Part shown: piece by piece, positions 11,712 to 21,770 of the stretch | Layout of the letters: each line of letters opens with the position of its first letter | Position numbering within the stretch: position 1 is the first letter of the stretch | Source: Latrodectus hesperus | Taxonomy: Eukaryota > Arthropoda > Arachnida > Araneae > Theridiidae | NCBI GenBank assembly: GCA_037975125.1 | Contig: CM075857.1 | Span: 91,372,509-91,436,508 of the forward strand | Reading direction: 5' to 3' | Length of the DNA stretch: 64,000 nt | The notes under the pieces: model-generated | Told to the model about the DNA's origin: nothing | Database searches by the model: none | Seen by the model: the letters and a program-made list of their open reading frames with translations, nothing else | Translations under genes and position numbers: made by a program

Positions 11712-11747
11712 TAAAACCCAACCAACCAACCAACCACCGAACGTCCT

Positions 11748-12073
11748 GTAGGAATGACAGGATAGCCTTGAATATAGAATCAGAGGCCGCGAACCAGCTC
11801 CCGTAAACCCTGGCGTTATGCGACCCGTGCCTAGGGCTAATGGGCACCGCGGTATTGGTGTCTTAACGGAGCCTCTAGTTGCCTGGCAAACTTCTAGAAT
11901 AATTCGCCTTGCCCAGTATCTCAGGCAATTCTGGGTGGATTTATATTACCTGAGCTTATAAATTGTTATCTTGTGGCTGAAAAGACAAGAAATAACAAAC
12001 CTTTCTGCATCTGCAGGTGATGCCTCTGTAATAGACATTGGAGAAAAAGACAATAGAACTCAGAGGAAGTCTT
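11748..12073 (+). mobile_element. Internally deleted non-LTR element, 5' part (different family)
   Basis: GC-rich sequence (11748-11940), then an open frame that begins after a stop at about 11958 and runs across the E4 insertion to 12987, reading LKRQEITNLSASAGDASV and, beyond E4, KSCKGAVMNPSLEVEM. I read it as a 5' UTR followed by the start of ORF1 of a different non-LTR family, joined directly to the end of its ORF2 at 12990. No close relationship to the CCAA group is visible. Confidence 0.55.
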
Positions 12074-12872
12074 GGTGTCGAGAATCTTTAAAGCATTGGA
12101 TTCCCTTGCTGGCAAGGGAAAAGAAATTGTATTTTGTTGGATACCAAGCCACATGGGTCTTGAAGGAAATGAGAGAGCAGATGCAGCTGCAAAGGCTGCA
12201 TCAGATCCAATATTACCATCGGTTCCTCTCTCAGATGTGAGAAAGGCTATAAAAAATTTTATATATGGTCTTTGGCAAGAATCATGGAACTTGCAGGTCG
12301 TCAACAAATTACATACTATTTTTTCATCCCTCATGTCATTGTCAGTTTTACCGTTATGAAGTGCAGATGTTAGATTGACTCGCCTTCGTATCGGACACAC
12401 ACGTTTCACACACAGACATTTGTTTTTGAATGAATTAAATCCTTGGTGTGAAACGTGTGATGAACCTTATACTGTTTATCATATTTTAATATCATGTCCA
12501 GGTTTTAACCAACAACGTTTACACTTTTTTAAAACTGATTTTATAATTTTATTTGATATAATAGGGGATCCACCCCATAAAAACCTATTCGCTTTCTTGA
12601 GGGCAATAGGTTTTATACATTATATTTAATCTGTATTTTAGATTTTAAAAAAAATTATACAAATAATTGTTATTTCCATTTTTTATATTTTATAACTAGA
12701 TTTTAATATAATATATACACTTATTTTTGTTTTTTAATATTTTAATGTTGCTTGGGTTTTTGAAAATAAATAAATAAATAATTAAAATGAAATAAAGTTA
12801 CATAAAAGTTACTCTTGGCGCAGCATGTCCAATTTTGGACCTTTCGTCATAAAACCCAACCAACCAACCAAC
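12074..12872 (+). mobile_element. E4: 5'-truncated CCAA-group copy
   Basis: It holds the last 180 codons of ORF2, 3' UTR and tail, flanked by the 13-bp duplication CAGAGGAAGTCTT (12061-12073 and 12873-12885). The 3' hairpin is damaged (CTTTCGTCAT for CTTGCGCCAT), and exactly the same damage occurs at 63545-63578, linking the two loci. Confidence 0.95.
12075..12629 (+). pseudogene. E4 ORF2 fragment (RNase H end and CCHC)
   Basis: Begins within RNase H (VSRIFKALDSLAGKG), keeps IPSHMGLEGNERAD and the CCHC end CETCDEPYTVYHILISC, and ends FIHYI. A TGA at 12357-12359 replaces the CGA seen in related copies (VLPL, stop, SADVRLTRLR). This is a C-to-T change at a CpG and the only interruption. Confidence 0.9.
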
Positions 12873-12885
12873 CAGAGGAAGTCTT

Positions 12886-13284
12886 GTAAAGGGGCAGTAA
12901 TGAATCCTTCACTTGAGGTAGAAATGACCTCCAAATCATCTTCTGGTGAAAGTCAGGAAGCTATCCCTTGTATGACTGACTCTCTGACCAGATGAGAATG
13001 TTTCAGCAAGACCCTATCTGCTGGAAATGTCATACGCAAGTGGAAACGGCAGAGCATATCATTTATGAATGCGAGGCTCTTGCCCTCCCTAGATTAACCT
13101 CTTTAGGCAGCATTCAAACTAGAGAGTTACACCTAGACTCCATTAAAGGGTTATCGGACTTTATTAATAAATAGGTGACCCGAGCAACTGGAACTAGGAA
13201 ACATTGGGTTTGGAGATAATGGTACAAAATGCTGATAAAAGCAGAGGTGCCCAATGACATACAAACCCAATTCTAAGAAGAAGA
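12886..13284 (+). mobile_element. Internally deleted non-LTR element, 3' part with (AAG)n tail
   Basis: Continues from 12073 across E4. After the ORF1-like frame ends at about 12987 comes a 60-codon frame (12992-13174) with CWKCHTQVETAEHIIYEC, the CX2CX7HX4C motif typical of the C-terminus of non-LTR ORF2 proteins. A 3' UTR and a tail of AAG repeats (about 13272-13284) follow. ORF1 start and ORF2 end with nothing between them define an internally deleted, non-autonomous derivative. The segment 12810-13271 recurs at 63539-64000. Confidence 0.65.
12992..13174 (+). pseudogene. C-terminal ORF2 fragment of the second non-LTR family
   Basis: About 60 codons with the CCHC motif CWKCHTQVETAEHIIYEC and the end SIKGLSDFINK. 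The duplicate at 63721-63927 has one extra G and reads eight codons further (VGDPSNWN), so this copy has a 1-nt deletion near 13171. No RT or RNase H remains. Confidence 0.6.
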
Positions 13285-13440
13285 AGAAATAACTCTCAAC
13301 TGCGCGAAGAAATTTGAGCGGGAAAAAGTCAGGCGCTTGAAAGGGGATAAAATCCATGGTACAACTGTTGTACCACAGCCGTCTTCTGAGACACTCACTT
13401 TCGTGGTACAACAGTTGTACCGCCGGGACGAAAAGGTTAA
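13285..13440 (-). repeat. piggyBac-like terminal segment with palindromic iterons
   Basis: The right edge is TTAA at 13437-13440. Reading inward on the minus strand it gives CCTTTTCGTCCCGGCG, then two 17-bp near-perfect palindromes, GGTACAACTGTTGTACC at 13358-13374 and GGTACAACAGTTGTACC at 13405-13421, which are reverse complements of each other. Such repeats resemble transposase-binding sites near transposon ends. The left side is cut by the AAG tail of the neighbouring element. It lies at TTAA within the transposase remnant to its right. Confidence 0.6.
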
Positions 13441-13690
13441 AGATTCCCTTTTCCAAGAAAAATTAATCTTTTCTTTCAACACTGGCAATGATAATGAAAT
13501 GGATGGAACTTTATTAGATGCATAAAATTCATTTACTGTATTTCGAATGACACATAAATAAAAATTGTCTAAAACTACATTAAGTTCTGCAGGTCGACTA
13601 CGCTGTTTCCCTGGACCACCATGTAAACCATCAGTAAATGGTGGCTGTACCACCATCAGTAAATGGTACACTTCATGTTGACGACCTGCA
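13441..13690 (-). pseudogene. DNA-transposon transposase N-terminal fragment
   Basis: The minus-strand frame reads GGPGKQRSRPAELNVV, then NFYLCVIRNTVNEFYASNKV and SLPVLKEKINFSWKRESL. This pattern resembles the N-terminal helix-turn-helix region of DDE-superfamily transposases common in arthropod genomes. It ends at the TTAA where the piggyBac-like segment is inserted. No catalytic domain is present. The family assignment is from pattern memory and is tentative. Confidence 0.4.
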
Positions 13691-15297
13691 AATATCATGT
13701 CAGGGTTCGAATATGCGATTAATTGAGAGACAACTGCAAACTGCAGTTAACAAGCTTGCTGCATGGTGTGCTTAGAATGGCCATACATTGTCACCTAACA
13801 AGAGTAGATGTGTCCACTTCTGTAAAAAGACTAGCTTCCATAATGATCCAATGATAAATATAAACAACACTCCAATACAAGTAGTCAATGAAATTAAATT
13901 CCTTGGTACCTGAGACGAATGCAGTTGTCTCTCAGTTATTATGCAAAAATCATGTCTGACCTTCATCATCCATTACGTTCCATGCCTACTACACCTGCAC
14001 TAATGAGGCTGTATGACGCCCGTGCATACAGCATTCCACCTTTTCTCACACGAACAAAATCTAATCTATTACTTTCTGACCTATATGATGTCCGTTTTGA
14101 CAAAACGGAGTATTTTTCTCATCCACCTTGGTATGATCCACAGATTAAAATCATAAATCCTTTTGCTCGTTTTAGAAAATCAGATACAGCAACTACTGTT
14201 TTCCAGCAGATGTATGCCTCACATCGCTGTCAGTACATCACGTACACACCAGTTTTCACAGATGGATCAAAATCCGCAGGACATGTTGGTTGTGCTGTAG
14301 TTATTGAGAACAAAACTCTGAGCTACAGCCTCCATTCATCCTGTTCCATCTTCTCTGCTGAAGCAACTGCTTTATATCAAGCTCTTCAGCAGATGAATAC
14401 AAGTGATAGCTTTAAATACTGTGTTTACACTGACAGTTTGAGTGTGTTGGAAGCTTTGCGGAACAGTAGTTTTGATTGTCATCCTGCTGTGTCTAGAATT
14501 TTCCGAGCATTGGATTCCCTTGCTGGCAAGGGATATGAAATAATTTTCTGCTGGATCCCAAGTCATGTAGGTCTCGATGGCAATGAGAGGGCTGATGCAG
14601 CTGCTAAATCTGCATCCGGCCCATCTCTTCCATCCATTCCTTTGTTGGATGTGAGAAGGTGTGTTAAAAAATTTACTCAAGATCTTTGGCAGGAGTCTTG
14701 GAACATGCAGGTCAATAATAAATTGCGTGCCATATTTCCATTCATCACCTCATTAAAAGTTTTACAGATACGAAGTGCTGATGTAAGATTATCCCGCCTT
14801 CGTATCGGACACACACGTTTCACACATAGACATTTGTTTCTAAACGAATTAAACCCATGGTGTGAAACGTGTGATGAACCATTCACTGTTTATCATATTT
14901 TAATTTCATGTTCATACTTTAACCAATATCGTTTACACTTTTTTAATTGTGATTTTTTAACCTTATTTGATTTGCTTGGGGAACCACCCCACAGGAACCT
15001 ATTTGCCTTTTTGAGGGCAATAGGTTTTATATATTATATTTAATTTACATTTTTTATATTTTAAAAGTATATGTTTTGATTTTGCTTTTATGTGTGATTT
15101 GATTTTAATATATATATGCAATGATTTTTGATTTTTAAAATTTTAATGTTGCTTGGGTTTTTAAAATAAATTAATAAATAAAATATAATAATAAGAATAA
15201 ATAAAAAAAATAAATAAAATAAAACATCTACTTCTAAACTTTATTCTTGGCGCAGCATGTCCGTTTTTGGAACTTGGGCCATTAAACCCAACCAACC
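13672..15297 (+). mobile_element. E5: old, internally deleted CCAA-group copy
   Basis: Starts near the RT active site (VDDLQIS), has a deletion at about 13909 that removes roughly 330 bp of consensus, and continues to a 3' end at 15297. The hairpin (15248-15281) is degraded (AACTTGGGCCATT) and the tail is short. No target-site duplication is visible. This is one of the older copies in the window. Confidence 0.85.
13679..15043 (+). pseudogene. E5 ORF2 remnant (RT end, RNase H, CCHC)
   Basis: 13679-13908 covers the region from VDDLQIS to the NEIKFLG area, with GAG changed to TAG near 13772. After the deletion, 13914-15043 is open and includes FTDGSKSAG, AEATALY, YTDSLSV, IPSHVGLDGNERAD and CETCDEPFTVYHILISC, ending FIYYI. 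RNase H residues are all present, but there is no endonuclease or complete RT. Confidence 0.88.
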
Positions 15298-15485
15298 TAC
15301 CATCTCCTTAAGCCAGCAAAAATACAATTCATATATGCTTGATTAGACAGAATTTTTCATGTTCTAGAGACAATCAAAGGGCTGTCCATAATTTTTATAT
15401 ACATAATTTCCTGTATAGTTGTCACAAAGCTATGTTACAAATATTTTACAAATAATTTAAGGCAGTTTAAAAATCCTACTTTGAA
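15298..15485. other. Short unassigned sequence between E5 and satellite array 2
   Basis: AT-rich, no ORF. It contains AGGGCTGTCCATAATTTTTAT-like sequence, faintly like a Tc1/mariner terminus, but this is not enough for a call. Confidence 0.4.
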
Positions 15486-17293
15486 TCAGTGATGGAAGAG
15501 GAAGTAAACTGTAGGGATCCACGCCAACACCAAGAAAACTTGAATCAGTCAGCTTATCGACCTCAGTTTTCCTAATTTTCTTGCTCTGTTGACTAGGCTG
15601 TGCAACTCTGCCTATAAATGTATTGAAAAATTCACTTTTTTTAGTTTTCATTAACATTTAAATCTAAAAACAAAAAATCTCTAAACACAAAAGAACGTTA
15701 TTCATTTTTAAAGATTTGAATGGTCATTTCTCCCTCAGTGATAGTTGAGGAAGCAAAGTTTAGGGATCCACGCCAACACCAAGAAAACTTGAATCAGTCA
15801 GCTTATCGACCTCGGTTTTCCTAATTTTCTTGCTCTCTTGACTAGGCTGTGAAACTCTGCCTATAAATATATTAAAAAATTCACTTTTTTTAGTTTTCAT
15901 TAACATTTAAATCTAAAAACAAAAACAAAAAAAACTCATTGAACACCAAAGAACGTTATTCATTTTCAAAGATTTGAATGGTCATTTCTCCCTCAATGAT
16001 GGAAGAGGAAGTAAACTGTACGGATCCACGCCAACACCAAGAAAACATGAAACAGTTAGGTTATCGACCTCGGTTTTCCTAATTTTCTTGCTCTGTTGAC
16101 TAGGCAGTGCAACTCTGCCTATAAATATATTGAAAAATTAACTTTTTTTAGTTTTCATTAACATTTAAATCTAAAAACAAAAATCTAAAAAAAATCTCTA
16201 AACACAAAAGAACGTTATTCATTTTCAAAGATTTAAATGGTCATTTTTCCCTCAGTGATGGTTGAGGAAGCAAAGTGTAGGGATCCACGCCAACACCAAG
16301 AAAACTTGAAGCAGTCAGCTTATCCACCTCGGTTTTACTAATTTTCTTGCTCTGTTGACTAGGCAGTGTAACTCTGCTATAAAGATATTGAAAAATTAAT
16401 TTTTTTAGTTTTCACTAACATTTAAATCTAAAAACAAAAATCTAAACAAAAAAACAAATTGACCCCAAAAGAACGTTATTCATTTTCAAAGATTTGAACG
16501 GTCATTTCTCCCTCAGTGATGGAAGAGGAAGTAAACTGTACGGATCCACGCCAACACCAAGAAAACATGAAACAGTTAGCTTATCGACCTCGGTTTTCCT
16601 AATTTTCTTGCTCTGTTGACTAGGCAGTGCAAATCTGCCTCTAAATATATTGAAAAATTGACTTTTATTAGTTTTCATTAACATTTAAATCTAAAAACAA
16701 AAATCTAAAAAAAAATAATCTGTAAACACAAAAGAACGTTATTCATTTTCAAAGATTTGAATGGTCATTTCTCCCTCAATGATGGAAGAGGAAGTAAACT
16801 GTACGGATCCACGCCAACACCAAGAAAACTTGAATCAGTCAGCTTATTGACCTCGGTTTTCCTAATTTTCTTGCTCTCTTGACTAGGCAGTGTAACTCTG
16901 CCTATAAATATATTGAAAAAATGACTTTTTTTAGTTTTCATTAACATTTAAATCTAAAAACAAAAATCTAAACAAAATAACAAATTGAACACAAAAGAAC
17001 GTTATTCATTTTCAAAGATTTGAACGGTCATTTCTCCCTCAGTGATGGAAGAGGAAGTAAACTGTACGGATCCACGCCAACACCAAGAAAACTTGAATCA
17101 GTCAGCTTATCGACCTCGGTTTTCCTAATTTTCTTGCTCTCTTGACTAGGCAGTGCAACTCTGCCTATAAATATATTGAAAAATTAACTTTTTTCAGTTT
17201 TCATTAACATTTAAATCTAAAAAAAAAAACTCATTGAACATAAAAGAACGTTATTCATTTTCAAAGATTTGAATGGTCATTTCTCCCTCAGTA
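15486..17293. repeat. Satellite array 2, same family as array 1, about seven units
   Basis: Units begin ATTCATTTT at 15700, 15958, 16217, 16478, 16741, 17004 and 17253 (periods 249-263 bp), preceded by a partial unit. They are longer than in array 1 mainly because the A-rich linker (TCTAAAAACAAAAATC) is expanded, and they share CACGCCAACACC where array 1 has CACACCAACACC or CACACCGACACC. Antisense frames persist in only three units (15457-15657, 16502-16684, 16765-16947). The last unit is cut by E6 after CCCTCAGTA. Confidence 0.95.
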
Positions 17294-17825
17294 CCCCTCA
17301 GGGGGTTTACCTTCTTTAGGTAAACACGGGTGTCACAATCCCGAGGTACCCCAGTGATCTGTCCTCTTCTTTCTCTTCTTCTCTTCTCTACTCTTCTGCT
17401 TTTTCTTCCTCTTCTCCCTCAGTGTGGTTGCCTCGCAAGAGGTTGAGGGCTCCCCTTGAGTAGCTTTCGCCGCTCTGTTGCTATTAGCTACTCTTGAGGA
17501 CTAAATCACCCACGTGTTTGCCGTGCGTGGAGACCCGTGTCCCTGGAAAGGAGGGTCCTGGTAATTGAGGCCCTAGAGACCAACACATTACTTTGGCCTC
17601 TGCTTCAGGTAAACGGGAGGTGTGTTGTGGTCCTCAGCACATCAATCGGCTTTATGGATCAAGCGATCGGTACATCTACTGGGTGACTCGTTAAGGGTGG
17701 AGGCCACTTCAGGGATGTACTGTGAGCGTATAGGACCTGGCTAGCACTGGTGCAGCTGGTCTGCATCCCCTTGTTGGACTCGGTGGTGGGTGGTGCCGTC
17801 AGGTCCCGAAATTTCCATCTTTATT
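17294..17825 (+). promoter_or_regulatory. E6 5' UTR
   Basis: 532 bp, same length as in E2 and differing from it at only a few bases (for example GCAAGAGG for GTAAGAGG near 17434). Confidence 0.7.
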
Positions 17826-18962
17826 ATGGAAACATTATTCTCTTCTCTCCCACGGGAGCATACATTGAAACATTTGAAAGCCAAATTTTATATTGTGAAG
17901 CGAAAGGAGGGTACATTTGATAATGTATCCCCTTTCCTAATCCAGAAAGGTATTTCTGGCAATATCGGCGAAGTGAAGAGCATCCGGAAGCTTCGTTCTG
18001 GTGATTTGATGATAGAAGTTGCTTCAGATGCACAAGCAACTCTGATTGGCAACATGAATAAGCTAGCTAACCTTGAGGTGTCTGTCTCTCCTCACTTGAA
18101 TCTTAACTTTTCACGTGGTGTGGTATCCGCCAAGGATTTGCTAAATACGCCTACGGACGAGATCTTAGAAAATCTTATAGATCAAAAGGTCTGCGCTGTT
18201 AAACGCATCACTGTCAGACGGGATGGGCAGTTTATCAATACTAAACATCTCGTACTGACATTTGCGACGCCAGACCTACCGCAGCATATTAAAGCTGCGT
18301 ATATGCATCTATCCGTCAGGCCGTTTATACCAAATCCTTTGCGTTGTTTCCAGTGCCAGAGATTTGGTCACTCCAAAGCGACTTGCAGAGGCAAACTGAC
18401 TTGCGCTCGCTGCGCAGCAGTTGGCCACGACAGTTCGTCTTGTACTGCAAAGGAGAGGTGTGTCAACTGTAAAGGTGACCACCCCTCCTACGCTAGAAGT
18501 TGTCCTATCTGGTTACTGGAGAAGGAGATCACAACCACTAAAGTTAAGAATAACTGCTCATATCCTGAGGCGAGACGTGCTGTTACAGCACGAACACCTC
18601 AAGCAGGAGTTAGCTATGCATCTGTCGCCGCCAAGGTCACCAGAACAACTAGTACGCAAACTGATGCTCTTTCACTTCCAATAGTGAAATTACCCCTTAC
18701 ATCTGTACAGAGGCCAAAATCTACCTCCACATCAACTACCCGCAAAAAAGCTCCTATTGCAAGATCAAAAGGCATAAGAGCCTTAAAACTAAAATCTGCA
18801 AAGGAGGGCAATTTTAGGCCCTCCATATCCACCCGTAAAGCCTTATCCCTGGAAGCTGACGCGGTTACCTTACATCCCTCGGACGAAGATCTGTCACTCG
18901 AGGAGATGTCAGATGACATGCCTTCCAGCTCCGGGAAAGGAGCTTTTCAAATTGAACAATAA
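17826..18962 (+). CDS. E6 ORF1, zinc-knuckle protein
   Basis: The 378-aa product has the same amino-acid sequence as E2 ORF1; the few nucleotide differences seen (for example AAG for AAA near 17990 and ATC for ATT near 18236) are silent. Three zinc knuckles at residues 173-226. ORF2 follows in the -1 frame, with the stop TAA (18960-18962) overlapping the ATA codon at 18959. Confidence 0.93.
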   Translation: METLFSSLPREHTLKHLKAKFYIVKRKEGTFDNVSPFLIQKGISGNIGEVKSIRKLRSGDLMIEVASDAQATLIGNMNKLANLEVSVSPHLNLNFSRGVVSAKDLLNTPTDEILENLIDQKVCAVKRITVRRDGQFINTKHLVLTFATPDLPQHIKAAYMHLSVRPFIPNPLRCFQCQRFGHSKATCRGKLTCARCAAVGHDSSSCTAKERCVNCKGDHPSYARSCPIWLLEKEITTTKVKNNCSYPEARRAVTARTPQAGVSYASVAAKVTRTTSTQTDALSLPIVKLPLTSVQRPKSTSTSTTRKKAPIARSKGIRALKLKSAKEGNFRPSISTRKALSLEADAVTLHPSDEDLSLEEMSDDMPSSSGKGAFQIEQ

Positions 18963-19646
18963 CTTCCTTTGTTTCTTGGAACTGCCATGGTTTGCGCTCT
19001 CATCATGATGACATCAAGTCTATAATTTCAGCATACAACCCCGCATGTGTTGCACTTCAGGAAACATTCCTGAAGTCCAGCAATAACTTTTCCATGCGTG
19101 GGTTTAAAAGCTTTAGAAAGGACTGTGGTGACGATGGTGCAGTGTCTGGAGGTGTTTGTATATTAACATCTAATACTTTTCCCAGCACTGCCCATCCATT
19201 AAATACTACTCTACAGGCTGTTGCTGTAAGAATTCATACTGCATGCTTATTAACAGTCTGTAGTTTATATTTACCACCACATGATGTCATCCGCCAAGAG
19301 GAACTCGATGCATTAATAGATCAGCTGCCAACACCATTTCTGTTGTTAGGTGACTTTAACGGCCATAGTTCTTTGTGGGGAAATGATGATACTAATTCTC
19401 GCGGTCGGCAGATAGAGCGGTTTATTTCAGATAATAGTCTCTGTCTGCTTAATACCGACGAGAAGACATATTTCCATGCACCCACAAGAACATTTCATTC
19501 TCTCGATCTAGCCATTTGTTCTCCATCTCTTCTGCCATTGTTAAATCTAATAGTAGGAAATGATCTTCACAACAGCGATCATTTTCCTCTCGTCATCTCC
19601 CAGACTGGAGGTAGTAGTGTAAGACAACGCTTACCTACTTACGTGT

Positions 19647-21536
19647 GATTTTGGCTTTCGGGGTAATCTGCCGATATTCCTACAAAATTTTTTATGCTCC
19701 CGTGGTTTTAAAATACGTATTGGAAACTATACTTCCAATACTTTTATACAATCTGAGGGTGTTCCTCAGGGCTCTATTTTAAGCGTCACACTTTTTAGTC
19801 TCTTCATCACTAACATTCTTCATCAGCTTCCATCATCCGTACATGGTACTTTGTTTGTAGACGACCTGCAAATATCATGCGAGGGGTCTAATATGCGATT
19901 AATTGAGAGACAACTGCAAGCAGCAGTTAACAAAATTGCTGCATGGTGTGCTGAGAATGGCCATAGTTTATCACCAAGCAAGAGTAAATGTGTCCACTTC
20001 TGTAGAAAGACTAGCTTGCATAATGATCCAATAATTTACATCAACAACACTCCAATAGAAGTAGTCAATGAAATAAAATTCTTGGGTATTATCTTTGACA
20101 GAAAATTGACCTTTCTTCCGCATATTTTACATTTGCGGAAGAAGTGTGAGCGATCGCTTAATATCCTCAAGGTGTTGTCAAATACATCTTGGGGTGCAGA
20201 TCGCACATCACTACTTCGAATTTATCAGTCATTGATTTTATCCCGCATTGACTACGGAAGTGTTGTTTATGGATCGGCTAGATCTTCTGTTTTACGAAGA
20301 TTGGACACAGTTCATCACTCTGCTTTGAGGATATGCTCTGGGGCATTCCGCACATCCCCCGTCCAGAGTCTATACGTGGTTTGCCATCAATTACCGTTAG
20401 ACCTGAGACGTATGCAGCAGTCTCTCAGTTATTATGCTAAAATCATGTCGACCCCTGATCATCCGTTACGTTCTATGATTCCTAATGCCTCTTTGAAACG
20501 ACTATATGATGCTCGTCCATTGAGCATCCCACCTTTTCTCACAAGAGCCAAATCACATCTCTGGCTCACAGACCTATGTGATGTTCGGATAGAGTCAACT
20601 AATCAATTTCTCTATCCACCTTGGTATGAACCAACAAATACATTTATAAATACCTTTGCTCAATTTAAAAAATCGGACACAACACCTATTGTTTTTCAGC
20701 AGCTGTACTATTCTCATCGCTGTCAGAATCAATTATACAAACCTGTATTCACAGATGGTTCTAAAACAGCAGGACATGTGGGCTGTGGAGTTTTTATTAA
20801 TAATACAGCATTTAGTTACAGCCTACATTCGTCCTGCTCCATCTTTACTGCTGAAGCAACTGCTATATACTATGCGCTTCAGCATGTGAATACAGGCGAT
20901 TACCATAAATATTGTATCTATACTGACAGCATGAGTATTATTGAAGCTTTGAAAAACAATAGTGTTACCTGTCATCCTGTTGTGTCCAAAATTTTTAAAG
21001 CATTGGATTCCCTTGCTGGCAAGGGAAAAGAAATTGTATTTTGTTGGATACCAAGCCACATGGGTCTTGAAGGAAATGAGAGAGCAGATGCAGCTGCAAA
21101 GGCTGCATCATATCCAATATTACCATCGGTTCCTCTCTCAGATGTGAGAAAGGCTATAAAAAGTTCTATATATGGTCTTTGGCAGGAGTCATGGAACTTG
21201 CAGGTCGGCAACAAGTTGCATACCATCTTCTCATCCCTCACCTCATTGTTAGTTTTACCGATACGAAGTGCTGATGTAAGATTAACCCGCCTTCGTATCG
21301 GACACACACGTTTCACACATAGACATTTGTTTCTAAATGAATTAAATCCTTGGTGTGAGGCGTGTGATGAACCATTCACTGTTTATCATATTTTAATTTC
21401 ATGTTCATATTTTAACCAATATCGTTTACACTTTTTTAACTGTGATATTTTAACATTATATGATTTGCTTGGGGAATCACCCCACAGGAACCTATTTGCC
21501 TTTTTGAGGGCAATAGGTTTTATACATAATATTTAA
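19647..21536 (+). pseudogene. E7 ORF2 fragment (RT palm to C-terminus), open
   Basis: About 629 codons without a stop: EGVPQGS, LFVDDLQI, FLGIIFDRKLTF, FTDGSKTAG, AEATAIY, YTDSMSI, IPSHMGLEGNERAD and CEACDEPFTVYHILISC. Motif A and the endonuclease are missing because of truncation, so it cannot work as a polymerase. Against E10 it has SYPILPS for SDPILPS and small changes near the CCHC. Confidence 0.9.
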
Positions 21537-21736
21537 TTTTTGTTTTCTAAGTTTTTATAGTATGTTTTTTTTGATTTTCATTTTATATTTTATAATATGA
21601 TTTTAATGTAAAATGTATACACTGATTTTTGTATTTTAAAAGTTTTAATGTTGCTTGGGTTTGAAAAAAAAATATTGTAAAAAAAATAAATAATAAAAAA
21701 AATATTAAATAAATATATGCTTCATAACTTTATTCT

Positions 21737-21770
21737 TGGCGCAGCATGTCCGTTCTTGGACCTTGCGCCA
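21737..21770 (+). other. E7 3' terminal hairpin
   Basis: Outer arms intact; inner arms GTCC and GGAC with loop GTTCTT, so only four inner pairs, as in E9 and E10. Confidence 0.8.

Larger units (their letters stand above)
5814..11734 (+). mobile_element. E2: family A element with complete ends, interrupted by E3
   Basis: It starts with CCCCTCAGGGGG and ends with the terminal hairpin (11678-11711) and CCAA tail. It is flanked by a 13-bp target-site duplication, CACCGAACGTCCT, at 5801-5813 and 11735-11747. It contains the 5' UTR (5814-6345), ORF1 and ORF2. Without E3 and its 13-bp duplication the element is 5583 bp. It is almost identical to E6 throughout, including the subfamily 3' UTR and the ORF2 end FLPYI, so both are recent insertions from one source. 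Confidence 0.95.

Noticed and set aside
11748..11940. Structured RNA gene in the GC-rich stretch
   Set aside because: Its position next to an ORF1-like frame fits a retroelement leader better, and no tRNA or rRNA pattern is present.
15360..15420. Tc1/mariner terminal repeat
   Set aside because: Only a loose resemblance to a known terminal motif, no TA duplication or matching second end.
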